Below are positions 11,069 to 21,565 of a stretch of 64,000 nt of DNA, piece by piece. Source of the stretch: Lactarius indigo (Eukaryota; Basidiomycota; Agaricomycetes; Russulales; Russulaceae); contig JAFKAC010000042.1 in assembly GCA_025766275.1 (NCBI GenBank), positions 310,001 to 374,000 on the forward strand, read 5' to 3'. Each line of letters starts with the position of its first letter. Positions within the stretch are counted from its first letter, which is position 1. The translations under genes and the position numbers were made by a program. Under the pieces are notes generated by a model. It was not told where the DNA came from, ran no database searches, and saw nothing but the letters and a program-made list of their open reading frames with translations.

Positions 11069-12978
11069 AATTGTTGGAGGATAATGTCCTTTACGTCGTC
11101 TGATTCTCCAGCTACTCCATTAAGCCAATCACTGGCGCGCTGTTGAGGGGGTATGTCTTGGACCGCCCTGGTAGCGACTTCTGGTTCTTGTTGATGATAG
11201 TCGGTGTCGATATACCGACTGGTCGACGCCTGGGGTTGGTATTCCCTTGGCGGTTGTCTGCAATCACGGGCCATGTGTCCGTCCTTTCCACAGTTATAAC
11301 ATTTAACTGGCCTTGGGTTATTACGTCCTCCTCCTCTCTGCAGAAATCCTCCTCTTGGTCGATATGGAGGTCGAGGGGCGAGTATGTCCTCGGCTCCCGC
11401 GAGTCTTCCTCGAATTCGATCTGCGGAGGTGTCCATGGCGTTTGGATCTCGTAAATTTCTTGGCTGCCATGAACTCCTCGGTGGTCCCTGCCACTGTCGT
11501 GGTTGTCGTTGCCTTCCTTGTCCTTGCCCAGGGGGAACTCCCTTGTTCAACACCGCTTTAAGGTGAAGGTATTGCTGTTGACGAGTGGTGGCCGCTTCCT
11601 TCCACTCGCGATAGTTGCGGGGGTTGTCGAGAGTGTAGACCTTTTCATATAGGTCTTTTGGTAATCCGCTCGCGAATAGATCAAGCGTTTGCGGATCGTC
11701 GAGTCTGTACTGAGCGCGGCGTATTAACTGTTCGAATTGGGTGCAATACTCATCTAGATTGCCCCCGATCATTTTGACTCCTTTCTTGAGCTCGTATTGA
11801 GCTTGTTCTTGTTCCATTGTATTTCGGAAGCGTTGCATGAAGCTTCGCGTGACTTCGTTCCATAGTCCTTCGCTTGTACGGGGTATTCCTGCTTGTATCT
11901 GGCCATTAAGCCAGGTAAGCATAGCCAGCACCCATTCGCTGACGTTAGCTCCTTTGATATATGATAGGAAGAGTAAGGCACGTCGATATGGCGTAGCCAT
12001 AATGCCTTCGTCCGCATTCATGCCCCAGTAAACGTGCCATTGTGTGAGGAACGCTTCTACTTTGGCGCGTTCTCCGTCAAATACTGTTGGTGCTTCGCCA
12101 GCTAGTTTGTTACTTGGCGGGGGAACAATGGGACCTGCACCTGGTAATCCTCCTCCGGGATGTCCTCCCCCTGGAGGCCCTCCTGGAAATCCCCCGGGTA
12201 TTCCCCCAGGGAATCCTCCGAATCCGGATCCGTTTGATGGGGGTCTTCCTCCTCCTCCACTTGGAGGGTCGGCTACGTCGGGCCCAATGGCGCGGTGGAT
12301 TGCTATGTCGTCTTCGGTCATTCGATGACCCGTGTAGGGATTAATGGGAGCTAGATTGGCTCTGGATTCTTCCGCGATGTGTCGTTGCTCTTCAAGTGCT
12401 ATTTGATCTCTTGCTTCAGTAGTGAGTAGTTCTTCGTGCGTGATGGTGGCAGTTGCCATTGCGACTGCTGGACTGTGAATGTGAATTACTTCGGGTTCTG
12501 GTTGGTGAATAGTGAGAGACTCAGTTCGTTGTATAATGTGATCGCCAATAGCTCCTAGGCTGGCGTCTTCTGCTGGCGTAGTTCCTCTGCTTGGGGACTG
12601 ACTTTCGGAGGCTTCTTCTCCGCTAACTCCTTCGTCCGTATGTTCTTGCGCTTGTCCGTCTATGGGACCGTAGTCTGCTCGGCTATTGAGTTCTCGAGCG
12701 TCGATGTCGCAGTTGTAGTTTCTTCCAGCTGGTCGTACGATGTCCCAGCGGTGATCTATGGGGTTCCAAGTAACCTCGGTCCAACAGAGGTGTTCGAAAT
12801 TAAACTCAACAGGTCGGAAACGGCTAGGACCGTTAAATTCCACAAAGTACCCGGTGTCCTCTCCTCGTTCTCTCCACTGGGCTGCTCCCAGGAATCTTGT
12901 TGGTACGTTGCGATCTCCTCGTCGTTCAATATGATAGGGACGGAAGGACGTCCACTGGTCTCTGGTCGAATACGCCAC
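11038..12978 (-). CDS. gag: Gypsy A gag
   Basis: About 646 residues if started at the GTG at 12978-12976, which lies 21 nt inside the 5' LTR boundary and corresponds to the conserved GTG GCN start of the other elements. No in-frame ATG occurs until about residue 174 (MATATIT). The order is a conserved N-terminal block (RDQWTSFRPY, GYFVEFNGPSRFRPVEFNF), a Gly/Pro-rich linker, a capsid-like retrotransposon gag domain (FLTQWHVYWGMN, YCTQFEQLIRRAQYR) and one CCHC zinc knuckle, CYNCGKDGHMARDC. Structural protein of the virus-like particle. The end overlaps pol. Confidence 0.88.
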   Translation of the reverse strand: MAYSTRDQWTSFRPYHIERRGDRNVPTRFLGAAQWRERGEDTGYFVEFNGPSRFRPVEFNFEHLCWTEVTWNPIDHRWDIVRPAGRNYNCDIDARELNSRADYGPIDGQAQEHTDEGVSGEEASESQSPSRGTTPAEDASLGAIGDHIIQRTESLTIHQPEPEVIHIHSPAVAMATATITHEELLTTEARDQIALEEQRHIAEESRANLAPINPYTGHRMTEDDIAIHRAIGPDVADPPSGGGGRPPSNGSGFGGFPGGIPGGFPGGPPGGGHPGGGLPGAGPIVPPPSNKLAGEAPTVFDGERAKVEAFLTQWHVYWGMNADEGIMATPYRRALLFLSYIKGANVSEWVLAMLTWLNGQIQAGIPRTSEGLWNEVTRSFMQRFRNTMEQEQAQYELKKGVKMIGGNLDEYCTQFEQLIRRAQYRLDDPQTLDLFASGLPKDLYEKVYTLDNPRNYREWKEAATTRQQQYLHLKAVLNKGVPPGQGQGRQRQPRQWQGPPRSSWQPRNLRDPNAMDTSADRIRGRLAGAEDILAPRPPYRPRGGFLQRGGGRNNPRPVKCYNCGKDGHMARDCRQPPREYQPQASTSRYIDTDYHQQEPEVATRAVQDIPPQQRASDWLNGVAGESDDVKDIILQQLWKKEGFQDA

Positions 12979-12985
12979 GATGAGG

Positions 12986-13275
12986 ATCTTGGTCTTAATG
13001 TTACGCTCCACCGGCGTTAGTCCGACTTGGACTCGTGAAAGGCGTAATCGACTTAGCAGAAGGTAGGCGAATGGGGATCACGTGTCAACCCAACGCAGGC
13101 TGAACAGGGGCACACTGGCACACGCTGCAGCAGAAGGATAAAGAGAGGTGTCCCTTGGTAGACACTTAGAGGAGGCACACTTGGTCGAAGACCAAGGCAG
13201 ACAAGAGACGATTCAGAAGGTGGATTGAAGAAGACCAAGATGGAGACTCTTGGTCTTCCGAGTCGACTACTTATA
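12986..13275 (-). promoter_or_regulatory. Gypsy A promoter, predicted start site and self-priming PBS
   Basis: On the minus strand: TATAAGTA (13275-13268), then 34 bp downstream ATCTTGGTCTT (13241-13231) as predicted RNA 5' end. Two nt after the LTR lies AAGACCAAGAT (12996-12986), exactly complementary to those 11 nt. This is the Tf1/sushi arrangement, in which the transcript's own 5' end primes reverse transcription. Confidence 0.75.
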
Positions 13276-13505
13276 CAAATACGCGCGGGCTTTAAAGCGC
13301 CGCTGGAATAGTAGGTAACCAATAGCGTAACTAACTCGAACCCTAGTACAGCTATCCTAGGAATGAGTCATACATGAGTCACAATCACATGCGAACTACT
13401 ATGCTGACTGATGCGATATAAGAGTCCATGACTAATATCAACCGGACCGTAGTCATAACCGGTCATGAGTCGTGTGTAATGAGTCATCAAGTCCGTACCG
13501 TAACA
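12999..13505 (-). repeat. 5' LTR of gypsy A
   Basis: 507 bp. It carries A at 13168 (T on the element strand), shared only with B's 3' LTR, plus a private change at 13334. The right flank is AAGAT (13506-13510), the reverse complement of B's right flank ATCTT. Confidence 0.93.
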
Positions 13506-16500
13506 AAGATGGGGACGACGGTGGTGGCGATACTTGTGGTTCGGGTGGTGGTGTGGGTTGTCAGTGAGGAGGAGGTGTCAGTGAATACTGTCCCTCTTCA
13601 GGTGTCGATGGGGTAAGCTCCCCTGGTTCTCGTTCTGGGGAACGGGGTAGGATGGGGACAGGGTCGATGGTTATGGGGGATCGCAGAGACTGGGGGATGG
13701 ACGGTGGTGGTGACAGGCGTGGGATGTCGGAGATGTCAATGGTAACGATCCCTCGTTCGAGGGTGGCTTCAAGTTGAGGGTTGCTGAGGATGTTGACGAG
13801 GGTAGTGTCGGATACCGGGGTGTCTGTCATGGTGGTGTTGCTGGGGGAGTTCGATCGAAGGGCCTTTCCTTTTTCTTTATACCTTTCATCCAGCCCCTTC
13901 GGCGGATGGGTATAGTCGATAATAATCTCTGATCGTGTCCCTAGCATGTGCCAGGTTGGTCACGGGCTCCCACGTATTGTCACTCGTGGGGAATCCCTTC
14001 CACTTAACCAGGAAGTGGAGTTTGCGCCCTTGCCCTCGTGCCTGGGTGTCTTCGATGCGTTCCACTTCATACTCCTCTTCTCCATTGATAAGGTCAGGTG
14101 GAGGTCGGGTAAAGTTCGCTCCATGCATCTCCATCTCCTTATATGGAGTGAGAAGGTTCGCATGGAATACAGGGTGGATCTTCTGTTACGGTATGGACTT
14201 AATGACTCATCACACGCGACTCATGACCGGTTATGACTATGGTCCGGTATCAGTATTAGTCATGGACTCTTACATCGCATCAGTCAGCATAGTAGTTCGC
14301 ATGTGATTGTGACTCATGTATGACTCATTCCTAGGATAGCTGTACTAGGGTTCGAGCTAGTTACGCTATTGGGTATTTACTATTCTAGCGGCGCTTCAAA
14401 GCCCGCGCGTATTTGTATAAATAGTCGACTAAGAAGACCAAGAGTCCCCATCTTGGTCTTCTTCAATCCACCACTTGACTCGTCTTTCGTCCGCCTTAGT
14501 TCCAGCTAGGTGCACTTCCACTTCGGTTCGCCAAGAAACCGTCTTCTTTACCCTTTGGTGCAGCGTGTGCCAGCGTGCCCCTGTTCACCTTGCGTTGGGT
14601 TGACACGTGGTCCCCATTCGCCTAACTTTTGCTAAGTCGATTACGCCTTTCACGAGTCCACGTCGGACTAACGCCGGTGGAGCGTAACATCTTCCATGTT
14701 GCGGGGAGTTCGAGTTCGTAGGAAACGTCTGATAGAACCTTCGTTATTTTGAATGGTCCATACCTCTTTGGGGCTAGTTTACTGGTGGGGTAGAAGGTGT
14801 GGAGATTTGTCCCTTCTAGCCATACTTGATCTCCTTGTTGATAAGGAGTGAACCCCATCTTGCCTCATTGTGCCATAAGGTGTTGCGTGTGTTTAATGCT
14901 GTCTTGGGCATGTTGCCTGAGTACTAGTAGATTTTCCAATTGTTGATCTACGGCTGGGCAGTTCGACGGTTTGGGGTTCCAGGTGGTTCACGGTTCCCAT
15001 CCCATGAGGAGTGAGAATGGGGAGTGTTTGGTTGTGGCATTCGCCCAGGAATTATGCGCGAATTGTGCCATTGGCAAGACTTCCGCCCAATTGTCTTGCC
15101 TCACATTGCACCAGTGTCGTAAGTATTGCTCCAGCCATTGGTTGGTGTGTTCTGATTGGCCGTCGGTCTGGGGGTGATATGCCGATGATATGTTTTGTTG
15201 TATTCCCAGGGTGTGGCATAGCTGTCTCATGAAGGTAGACGCAAATCTGGGGTCTCGATCTAATATGATTTTTTGGGGTAGGCCATAGTGAGGGTATATG
15301 TGTTGGAGATAAAGTTTGGCCACTCCTTCCGATGTTATGGTTTCGTTACAGGGGATGAATATTGCTGCCTTTGAGCAATCGTGATCGGTGATGGTGAGAA
15401 TTGAGTCAAATCCATTTGATACAGGGAGTTTGACTATGAAGTCCATCGCTACCACTTCAAAGGGTTCGGCCGATGGGTCTGTGGTGATGGGGAACAGGTG
15501 TGGCTTTTGTCGGTGAGGGTTGATTTTGTTACTTTGGCAAGCGGCACATCCTTTGACGTATGCTTCCACATCTTTTCGCATGTTCGGCCACCAGAAGTCG
15601 CGTCGTACTAGTTCTAGGGTATTTGCGATTCCTGGATGTCCGGCGCTCTGAGTGTCATGGAAAAAGGTGATTACCCCCCACTTAAGATCGTTGTTTCCCA
15701 CAACAACGAGGGCGTCGCCCTTCCACCATAGTCCGTTGTGCTTCTTTAGGTTATGAGGTTCGATCCATGGAAGTATTGCCGATTCTTCCATGTTTTGGGC
15801 AATTTGGGTCCATATGTCCATATCGTGCATGGACGTCTGGGTGATTTTTAGGAACACTTCTTCAGGTAGTACCATGATATGGTTGTTGTCCATTGTTCCA
15901 TTGTCGTAGTCCAGGCATCTCGATAGGGAGTCTGCTTGGGTATTTTTGGTGCCAGGGATATGCTTGAGTATGAAATTATATTCAGAGAGTTCTTGGAACT
16001 CTCGTGCCACGCGTCTACTGATTTTTCTTGGTTCCTTCCAGTATTGGAGGTTGGCATGGTCGGTGTGAATGGTTATCAGGTGGGGGGAACCAATTAGATA
16101 CGTGTGCCACGTTCGCAGGGCCTTGACAATGGCTAGCAACTCTCTGTCATAGATATCATAGTTGCATTCTGCTTCTGTTAGCGACTCGGAATAGAACGCA
16201 ACTGGGTGTGTTTTCTGGTCTTCTCCTTTTTGATTTAGTACCGCTCCTAGAGCGTAGCTGGAAGCATCCACTTCTATTTCGAAGGGTTGATCTAACTTTG
16301 GGAATAGGAGTACTGGTTCAGAGCTGATTCATTCTTTGATAGTATTGAAGGCCTTTTGTCTGGCATCTGTCCATTCCCAAGATATGTCCTTCTTTGTGAG
16401 GTCGTGGAGCGGTCTTGCTATCGTGGAGAATCCTCTTATAAATAGCCGGTAGAAATTGCAGAAGCCCAAAAAGGCTCGTACTTCCTTTAGAGATTTCGGC

Positions 16501-17157
16501 GCCTTCCAGTCTCGCACTCCTTGCACCTTTACGGGGTCCATTCGCAACTTGCTGTGCCCGATGATTAGCCCTAGGTATTCCACTTTGTAGACCTCAAACA
16601 CACATTTTTCTGGTTTGATGTATAGGTCGTGTTCGTCACAGAGGTCTAGAACATGGTGTAATACCTGTCTATGGTGGGCGTGATTGTCTGCAGTTGCGAT
16701 AAGAATGTCGTCCATATAAACGATGACTTCTCCTGTGAGCACCAGTTCTCGAAATATGGTGTCCATCATGGTTTGGAAAGTGCTGGGGGAGTTGGTGAGG
16801 CCGAAGAACATGACTTGTGGCTCAAATAACCCCTGGTTGGTCTTGAACGCCACTTTCCACTCATCACCTGGCTTGATTCGAACATTATTGTATCCCCATT
16901 GTATGTCGAGCTTGGAATAGAGCCACGCTTCCCAGATTCGATCAATAAGTTCTGGGATTAGGGGAAGCGGGTAGCGGTTCTTTACGGTAAGTTCATTGAG
17001 CCGGTGATAATCTTGTACTGGGTGTAGCTTTCCGTCCTTTTTTTTGATGAAGAAGAATGGGGATGCATAAGGGGATTTCAACGGTTGTATATACCTCTTG
17101 TCCAGATGCTCCGTTATAAACTTGGATAGCTTCTCGGTTTCTGGAACTGTGAGAGGA
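13506..17157 (-). pseudogene. pol: Gypsy C, part 1: decayed pol from RT to the Pro-rich C-terminal region
   Basis: Reads from 17157 down to 13506 with a solo LTR inside. It starts abruptly in the pre-RT segment (PLTVPETEKL) next to unrelated DNA, so gag, protease and 5' LTR are missing. Recognisable in order: RT with VYMDDILIAT, RNase H (IEVDASSYALGAV), integrase (GHPGIANTLELVRRDFWWP, AMDFIVKLP, LDRDPRFAS, DGQSEHTNQ), chromodomain ([20 protein letters not shown]) and a Pro-rich tail. Stops occur near 16326, 14990, 14876 and 13561 (all TGA). The frame at 13506 continues exactly into 28844 (SPPPSSPS then STPPPPLEP) once B with its ATCTT duplication is removed and the segment is flipped. It belongs with H (same RT subtype). 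Confidence 0.85.
14184..14689 (+). repeat. Solo LTR of the A/B family inside gypsy C
   Basis: 506 bp, starting TGTTACGGTATGG and ending GGAGCGTAACA, clearly diverged from the A/B LTRs but alignable throughout, with TATAAATA and ATCTTGGTCTT. It is flanked by perfect 5-bp duplications TCTTC (14179-14183 and 14690-14694). It splits the C codons for TWK/IHPVFH just before the chromodomain. It arose by LTR-LTR recombination of an older A/B-type insertion. Confidence 0.92.
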
Positions 17158-18338
17158 TCACATAATGATCAGTGGTGGCTTATGTAATTGATACCCCCAA
17201 CCGACGGTGAGATTCTTTAATAGTTCATACTCAGCCGGCACCAGCCGACGGCGGAGATTCCGCCATAATTGATACTCCAACTGATGTTGGCTGGGTCGGA
17301 GATAGTCGGGAATAGTTGGGGATTGATGAGTTACTCGAACACAGAATAGAAAGGCTTAGAGGTGGCTATTATATGTGTAGTATCCAAAGGTGATGTGTAA
17401 TCAATCAAAGGAGCAAGACTCAGGCATATAAGACCATCCACTCAGATATGTGCAAGCACATCAAATGAATACAAGTGAAACAGAATACATAAGGAGTGTC
17501 TGATCACAGGTGAATGTCAATTGATAGTCTATGCATATTAGGGAGAATATCTAATAATAATATACCAATCAGGACACCCGCTATAATTGATAGTCTAATT
17601 GACAACAGGTGGGTCGGAGATAGTCGGGGATCTCTGAGGGTCATCATAAGTAAAATATAAATGAACAGAGATCATACAGGCTACTATGTAGTCTATTCAG
17701 AGGTTGTCTAATAATAATATACCAATCATGACAACTCTGATAATTGATAGTGTAACTGACGATAGGTGGGTTGGAAATAGTCAGGGATCTCCAATGGACT
17801 TCATAAATACAATGGAAATGCATTGAGGTCATAGAGGCTACTAGTCTATGTGGAGTATCCAGAGGTCATCTATATTCAATAAAATGAGCAGAATGGAATA
17901 TTTGATCACAAGTATGTGGTGACTGCTTATAAGTGTCAGAGACAACAGACAGAGTCAAGGCACAGTGAGCTAGAGCGGAGTTCCTGCTTGTGAATACATA
18001 CAAATGCAGGCTAGTGGGTGTTGGTGAAAGGAAATACAGGGGAGTAAATAAGGTGAATACAGGATAGGGACCTCATAAGGATATACGACAGGACTTCCTA
18101 ATTGGATGTGTAGAGATATAAATGGGTCCCCAATCTTTCAATTGGTGGTTTAACCCTGTAAGATCTCTATAGACATTGCAGGTATTTACTGGACTTGAAT
18201 ATGGTTGTGGAAGTGCGGATATCCCAAAGCTCATATGCACATACTACTGGTCAACAAATGATAGATTAGTACAGGAGAATATTAAGTAGTAAGTGGAAAG
18301 CATGTGCAGATATTCCAGTATGGAAATGTACATATAGA
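17158..18338. other. Non-coding AT-rich spacer with diverged tandem repeats
   Basis: No gene seen. It contains about 157-bp tandem units: CTAATAATAATATACCAATCA starts near 17550 and 17708, and each is followed by ATAATTGATAG (17583, 17740) and then GGTGGGT(C/T)GGA(G/A)ATAGTC. A third, more diverged copy of the second block starts at 17275. This lies downstream of the split host gene in the ancestral order. Confidence 0.5.
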
Positions 18339-19489
18339 CTACCTGGCTAGATAGCTAGGATGAACTTTTGCTGCACCCCTGCCAGTGTCCATATTCCTGG
18401 AGAATGATTAGAAAAGCGGGATTAATGGCTGGGAAACTATTGCATTGAAAGTACTCACTTGATCTTCTCTGACACCTTGATAAATCGTTTCCTTTTCTCT
18501 ATAAGTGGGCTAGTATTGAGTTCCTTCATTTCCTGCACATGGTGTGTATCTGATGGACCTGCTATATCTGAAAGTTGGGATGCTAGTATATCTGGGTAGC
18601 TGTGATGGGATATGGACGAGGTACAAACCTGATGATGATGATCTATTGATATTTGAAGATTTATATCCTGGAGAGTCGGGTGTTCCGTCATTCCCTAAAC
18701 ATATATCATGAATAAATGAAAAACACCATGATAGCAGCCATACTCACCAGGATCAGTTTCATCCTGAGACCCATGAAGTGGAGGAGATTCCACAGCCCAT
18801 GAATGGTCAGATGGCTCATCATGGACAGATGATTCATCCAAAGAATCATCAGTCTTGTCACCCTGAGGATTAGAGTCCTCATTATAGTGAAGGTCAAAGG
18901 ACTCTTCGTCAGATCCATCTGATTGCTTGGGACGAGCACGTTGGATGTTCCGCTTATGTATTGTAGGCTGCTTTGTATCATTGAAGAGTGGGCATGTCAG
19001 AACCCACATCAGGGGATCAATACCTTGGTCTTGCCTATCCCTCCAATGGTCTAGAAGGCGAAAGACCTCATCAATCCGGATCTTGGATGGGTCCTTCCAC
19101 TCAAAATCATATGGAATACATTCCTCATCTATCCAGGCAGATGGATCACTTGACAATGAACCCCATGGAATGGTCTGGTTCTCGATTCCAGTGACATATC
19201 CTTATTCACATATGTGACATACTGCAGCACATGAATTGAAGAATGACTCACGGATATGTGCAGTGCAATAGTCCCTCAGCAATGTTTGAACGACCTTAGC
19301 TTTATATCCATCATGGGAAACAACTTTTGGGAGCTCTGGGAATCCATCTGCATTGAACACAAGGGGGATTGGGGTGGTGATGGTCTTTGAGAGGTCCCTT
19401 TTCGGACGTTCCTTCACAGTATCTGAGGCATACATTTATTAGATGTAATCACTTGAGACAAGATGATGGGCATAACATACCTTTGGCAA
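18339..19489 (-). pseudogene. 3' half of the split host gene, displaced by inversion
   Basis: Exons on the minus strand: 19489-19481, 19422-19252, 19200-18748, 18694-18629, 18558-18459 and 18396-18339 (TAG). Introns have GTATGT, GTGAGT, GTGAGT, GTTTGT and GTGAGT donors and YAG acceptors, and the spliced frame is open throughout. Segments include VFNADGFPELPKVVSHDGYK, WIDEECIPYDFEWKDPS and a long acidic Ser/Asp-rich tail with a basic IEKRKRFIKVSEKIK near the end. There is no ATG-led start at its upstream edge; it begins at TTGCCAAAG next to CATCAGG of the TIR repeat. It is the missing continuation of 3957-4899, in frame. Function unknown. Confidence 0.7.
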
Positions 19490-21056
19490 CATCAGGAAAA
19501 ACGGTATCCTAGAATTTTTAAAAATTTTAAAAACTTTTAGAAAAATGGTAATATATGAATAATTGCTATGATTTTTCAAAAGTTGTGAAAAATTGGCAAG
19601 ATAAAGACCTCCCCTCTAATATCTAGTTATATTTTGGGAAATATTACCAAATATCTGCATAAATGAACACATGTTCAGTATGTTTTGACTGAATGTGTCC
19701 AAATTTACATCACATCCAGCAAAGCACTTCAGTGCAACTTAGTGAACTGTAGCTCCATTCAAAAAACAATAATATATTTGACTGAGAAGAGTACATGTAA
19801 CTACAGTTTAATTAATGTATTAAGGAAACATGGCAGTGGGGGTCTTGCGTGGCGTGTCGGGGTGGTGTGGGGGTATGCCGGTAGTGGCAGAGTCTTGAAG
19901 CCGCGTGCTGGGGCAGCGGTGGCGCCGGGGTCTTGAAGCCGCGTGGCGGGTCGGCGGTGGCGGGGTCTTGAGGCCGCGCGGTGGGGTCTTGCGTGGTGTG
20001 TTGGGGCGGCGTGGCGCAGGTGGTGGTGGGCGTACTGGGGTGGCGCGGCGGGTCGGTGGTGGCGGGGTCTTGCACGCCGCATTGGCGTAGCGTGGCAGGT
20101 CGGCGGCGACGGCAGCGGGGTCTTGCGTGATATAACGGGGCGGCGTGGTGTTAAGTTGGGGGTGGCGGGGTCTTGGACGCCAGGTTGGGGCGGCGTGGTG
20201 GCGGGTTGGCGGTCGGGGCATGGCGTGCCGCGTCGGGGGTAGCGATGAGGCCGGTATGGCCACGGCCGTGGTGGTTCATGTGCACGGGGGGTCCTGCAAA
20301 CGGAAAAAAAGAATGAAAGAAAAAAAGAAAAAAAAGAAAAAAAAAAAAACTTATGCATTGAGCCGAAGTCTGGCTCTTCCCCAACCGCGTCTTTCCTCTG
20401 GCGTAGGCTGTGGAGGTGGCCCGCGTGCGTGGTGGGAAGAGAAGAAAAAAAAACCCCAGGTGGGGGAGCGTTGAGAGGAAATGGAGTGAGTGGGTGTTCA
20501 CGCGTTCACGCCACAGTTTAAGCCTCCGCTTGACGATTTTTTTCTAAGTCGCCACGCCCAGTCGCCACGTCACCTCCCTCCTACATCTTGGATACGGTAA
20601 GTCTTTTTTTTTTCTCGTCTCTCATCACGCTGATATCCAGGCCACTGCACCCGCCCACACCACCACCATCTCAGCCCGGCCAGCGTGGCCTCCACTCCCA
20701 CGGCCAACGCAAGATGCAGCCGACGGTACGTTTTTTTTTTTTTTGTTTTCTTTTAACGGGCCACTCAAGGATCTACCACCACACCCGCTGTACGCAAGGA
20801 CGACGCCCACACCTCGCTCGTCTGCGGCGAGCGCCGGCTATGCAAGCCGCCACCTCCTTTCCTCAGCCCCAACGCCCGCCGCCGCCGTTCCTCACCACAC
20901 TCATCACGAAGAGGTGGCTGACGACGAGCTGGGCTTCGGCCCAGCAGACAAGATATGTTTTTTTTTCTCTCTTTTTCTTTTTCTTTTTCTCATCTTGCTT
21001 CTCCAGCGCATGCAATGCACCTCGCACCTCACCTCGCAGGTCCTCGCCACCGCCTC
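19490..21056 (+). mobile_element. Right arm and centre of the TIR-type repeat element
   Basis: Begins CATCAGGAAAAACGGTATCC, matching 4900. About 330 bp of AT-rich arm are followed by a GC-rich block (19830-20300) with at least seven irregular GGGGTCTTG-starting units, an A tract plus CTTATGCATTGAGCC (20303-20375), and a centre (20380-21056) with three pyrimidine-rich stretches bounded by splice-like signals on the plus strand (near 20599, 20728 and 20955). No convincing protein is encoded: the long ORFs are Pro/Arg/Ala low complexity. B is inserted at 21057, with flank GCCTC. Flipped, this arm faces the left arm (4900-5723) to make one roughly 2.4-kb element with inverted ends and a possible TT target duplication. 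Confidence 0.55.
19830..20300. repeat. GC-rich irregular tandem array with GGGGTCTTG units
   Basis: Units of about 20-80 bp start with GGGGTCTTG(C/A) and continue with GCCGCGTGG(C/T)GGGTCGG-like sequence. Single related units occur at about 5590 in the left arm of the same element. Confidence 0.55.
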
Positions 21057-21563
21057 TGTTACGGTACGGACTTGATGACTCATTACACACGACTCATGAC
21101 CGGTTATGACTACGGTCCGGTTGATATTAGTCATGGACTCTTACATCGCATCAGTCAGCATAGTAGTTCGCATGTGATTGTGACTCATGTATGACTCATT
21201 CCTAGGATAGCTGTACTAGGGTTCGAGCTAGTTACGCTATTGGTTACCTACTATTCCAGCGGCGCTTTAAAGCCCGCGCGTATTTGTATAAGTAGTCGAC
21301 TCGGAAGACCAAGAGTCTCCATCTTGGTCTTCTTCAATCCACCTTCTGAATCGTCTCTTGTCTGCCTTGGTCTTCGACCAAGTGTGCCTCCTCCAAGTGT
21401 CTACCAAGGGACACCTCTCTTTATCCTTCTGCTGCAGCGTGTGCCAGTGTGCCCCTGTTCAGCCTGCGTTGGGTTGACACGTGATCCCCATTCGCCTACC
21501 TTCTGCTAAGTCGATTACGCCTTTCACGAGTCCAAGTCGGACTAACGCCGGTGGAGCGTAACA
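21057..21563 (+). repeat. 5' LTR of gypsy B
   Basis: 507 bp, TGTTACGG...GCGTAACA. Predicted U3 21057-21320 and R-U5 21321-21563. Carries C at 21394 (shared with A's 3' LTR) and a private C at 21144. Confidence 0.93.
21287..21331 (+). promoter_or_regulatory. Gypsy B TATA box, start site and overlapping hairpin
   Basis: TATAAGTA at 21287-21294. ATCTTGGTCTT at 21321-21331 starts 34 bp downstream and is the predicted RNA 5' end. Just upstream lies GAAGACCAAGA, giving an 11-bp inverted repeat with a short loop that spans the start site. The PBS sequence thus also exists as a copy in U3 DNA. Confidence 0.7.
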
Positions 21564-21565
21564 TT

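Larger units (their letters stand above)
5724..13505 (-). mobile_element. Gypsy A: full-length chromodomain Ty3/gypsy LTR retrotransposon
   Basis: It is 7782 bp, with 507-bp LTRs (5724-6230 and 12999-13505) starting TGTTACGG and ending CGTAACA. It has intact gag (12978-11038) and pol (11068-6263) frames, a self-priming PBS and a purine tract. It is the inverted near-twin of B (21057-28838): the same length, with only a handful of amino-acid differences noticed (for example K versus R in the chromodomain, D versus E near the C terminus). The flanking 5-mers do not match each other (GAGGC left, AAGAT right); each is the reverse complement of a B flank, which marks an exchange between A and B. 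The intact ORFs and near-identical LTRs suggest recent activity. Confidence 0.93.

Noticed and set aside
19801..21109. Long Pro/Arg/His/Ala ORFs on both strands of the TIR element
   Set aside because: They are low-complexity translations of GC-rich repeats, open in several frames at once and interrupted by poly-T tracts.
21240..21509. 89-codon ORF (MVTYYSSGALKP...) repeated in the A/B LTRs
   Set aside because: It lies across U3, the predicted start site and U5 and follows LTR copy number. There is no sign of coding use.
21057..21563. LTR end repeats TGTTACG/CGTAACA as the ends of a DNA transposon
   Set aside because: They are the usual short inverted ends of LTRs: the 507-bp direct repeats, PBS, purine tract and pol genes define an LTR retrotransposon.
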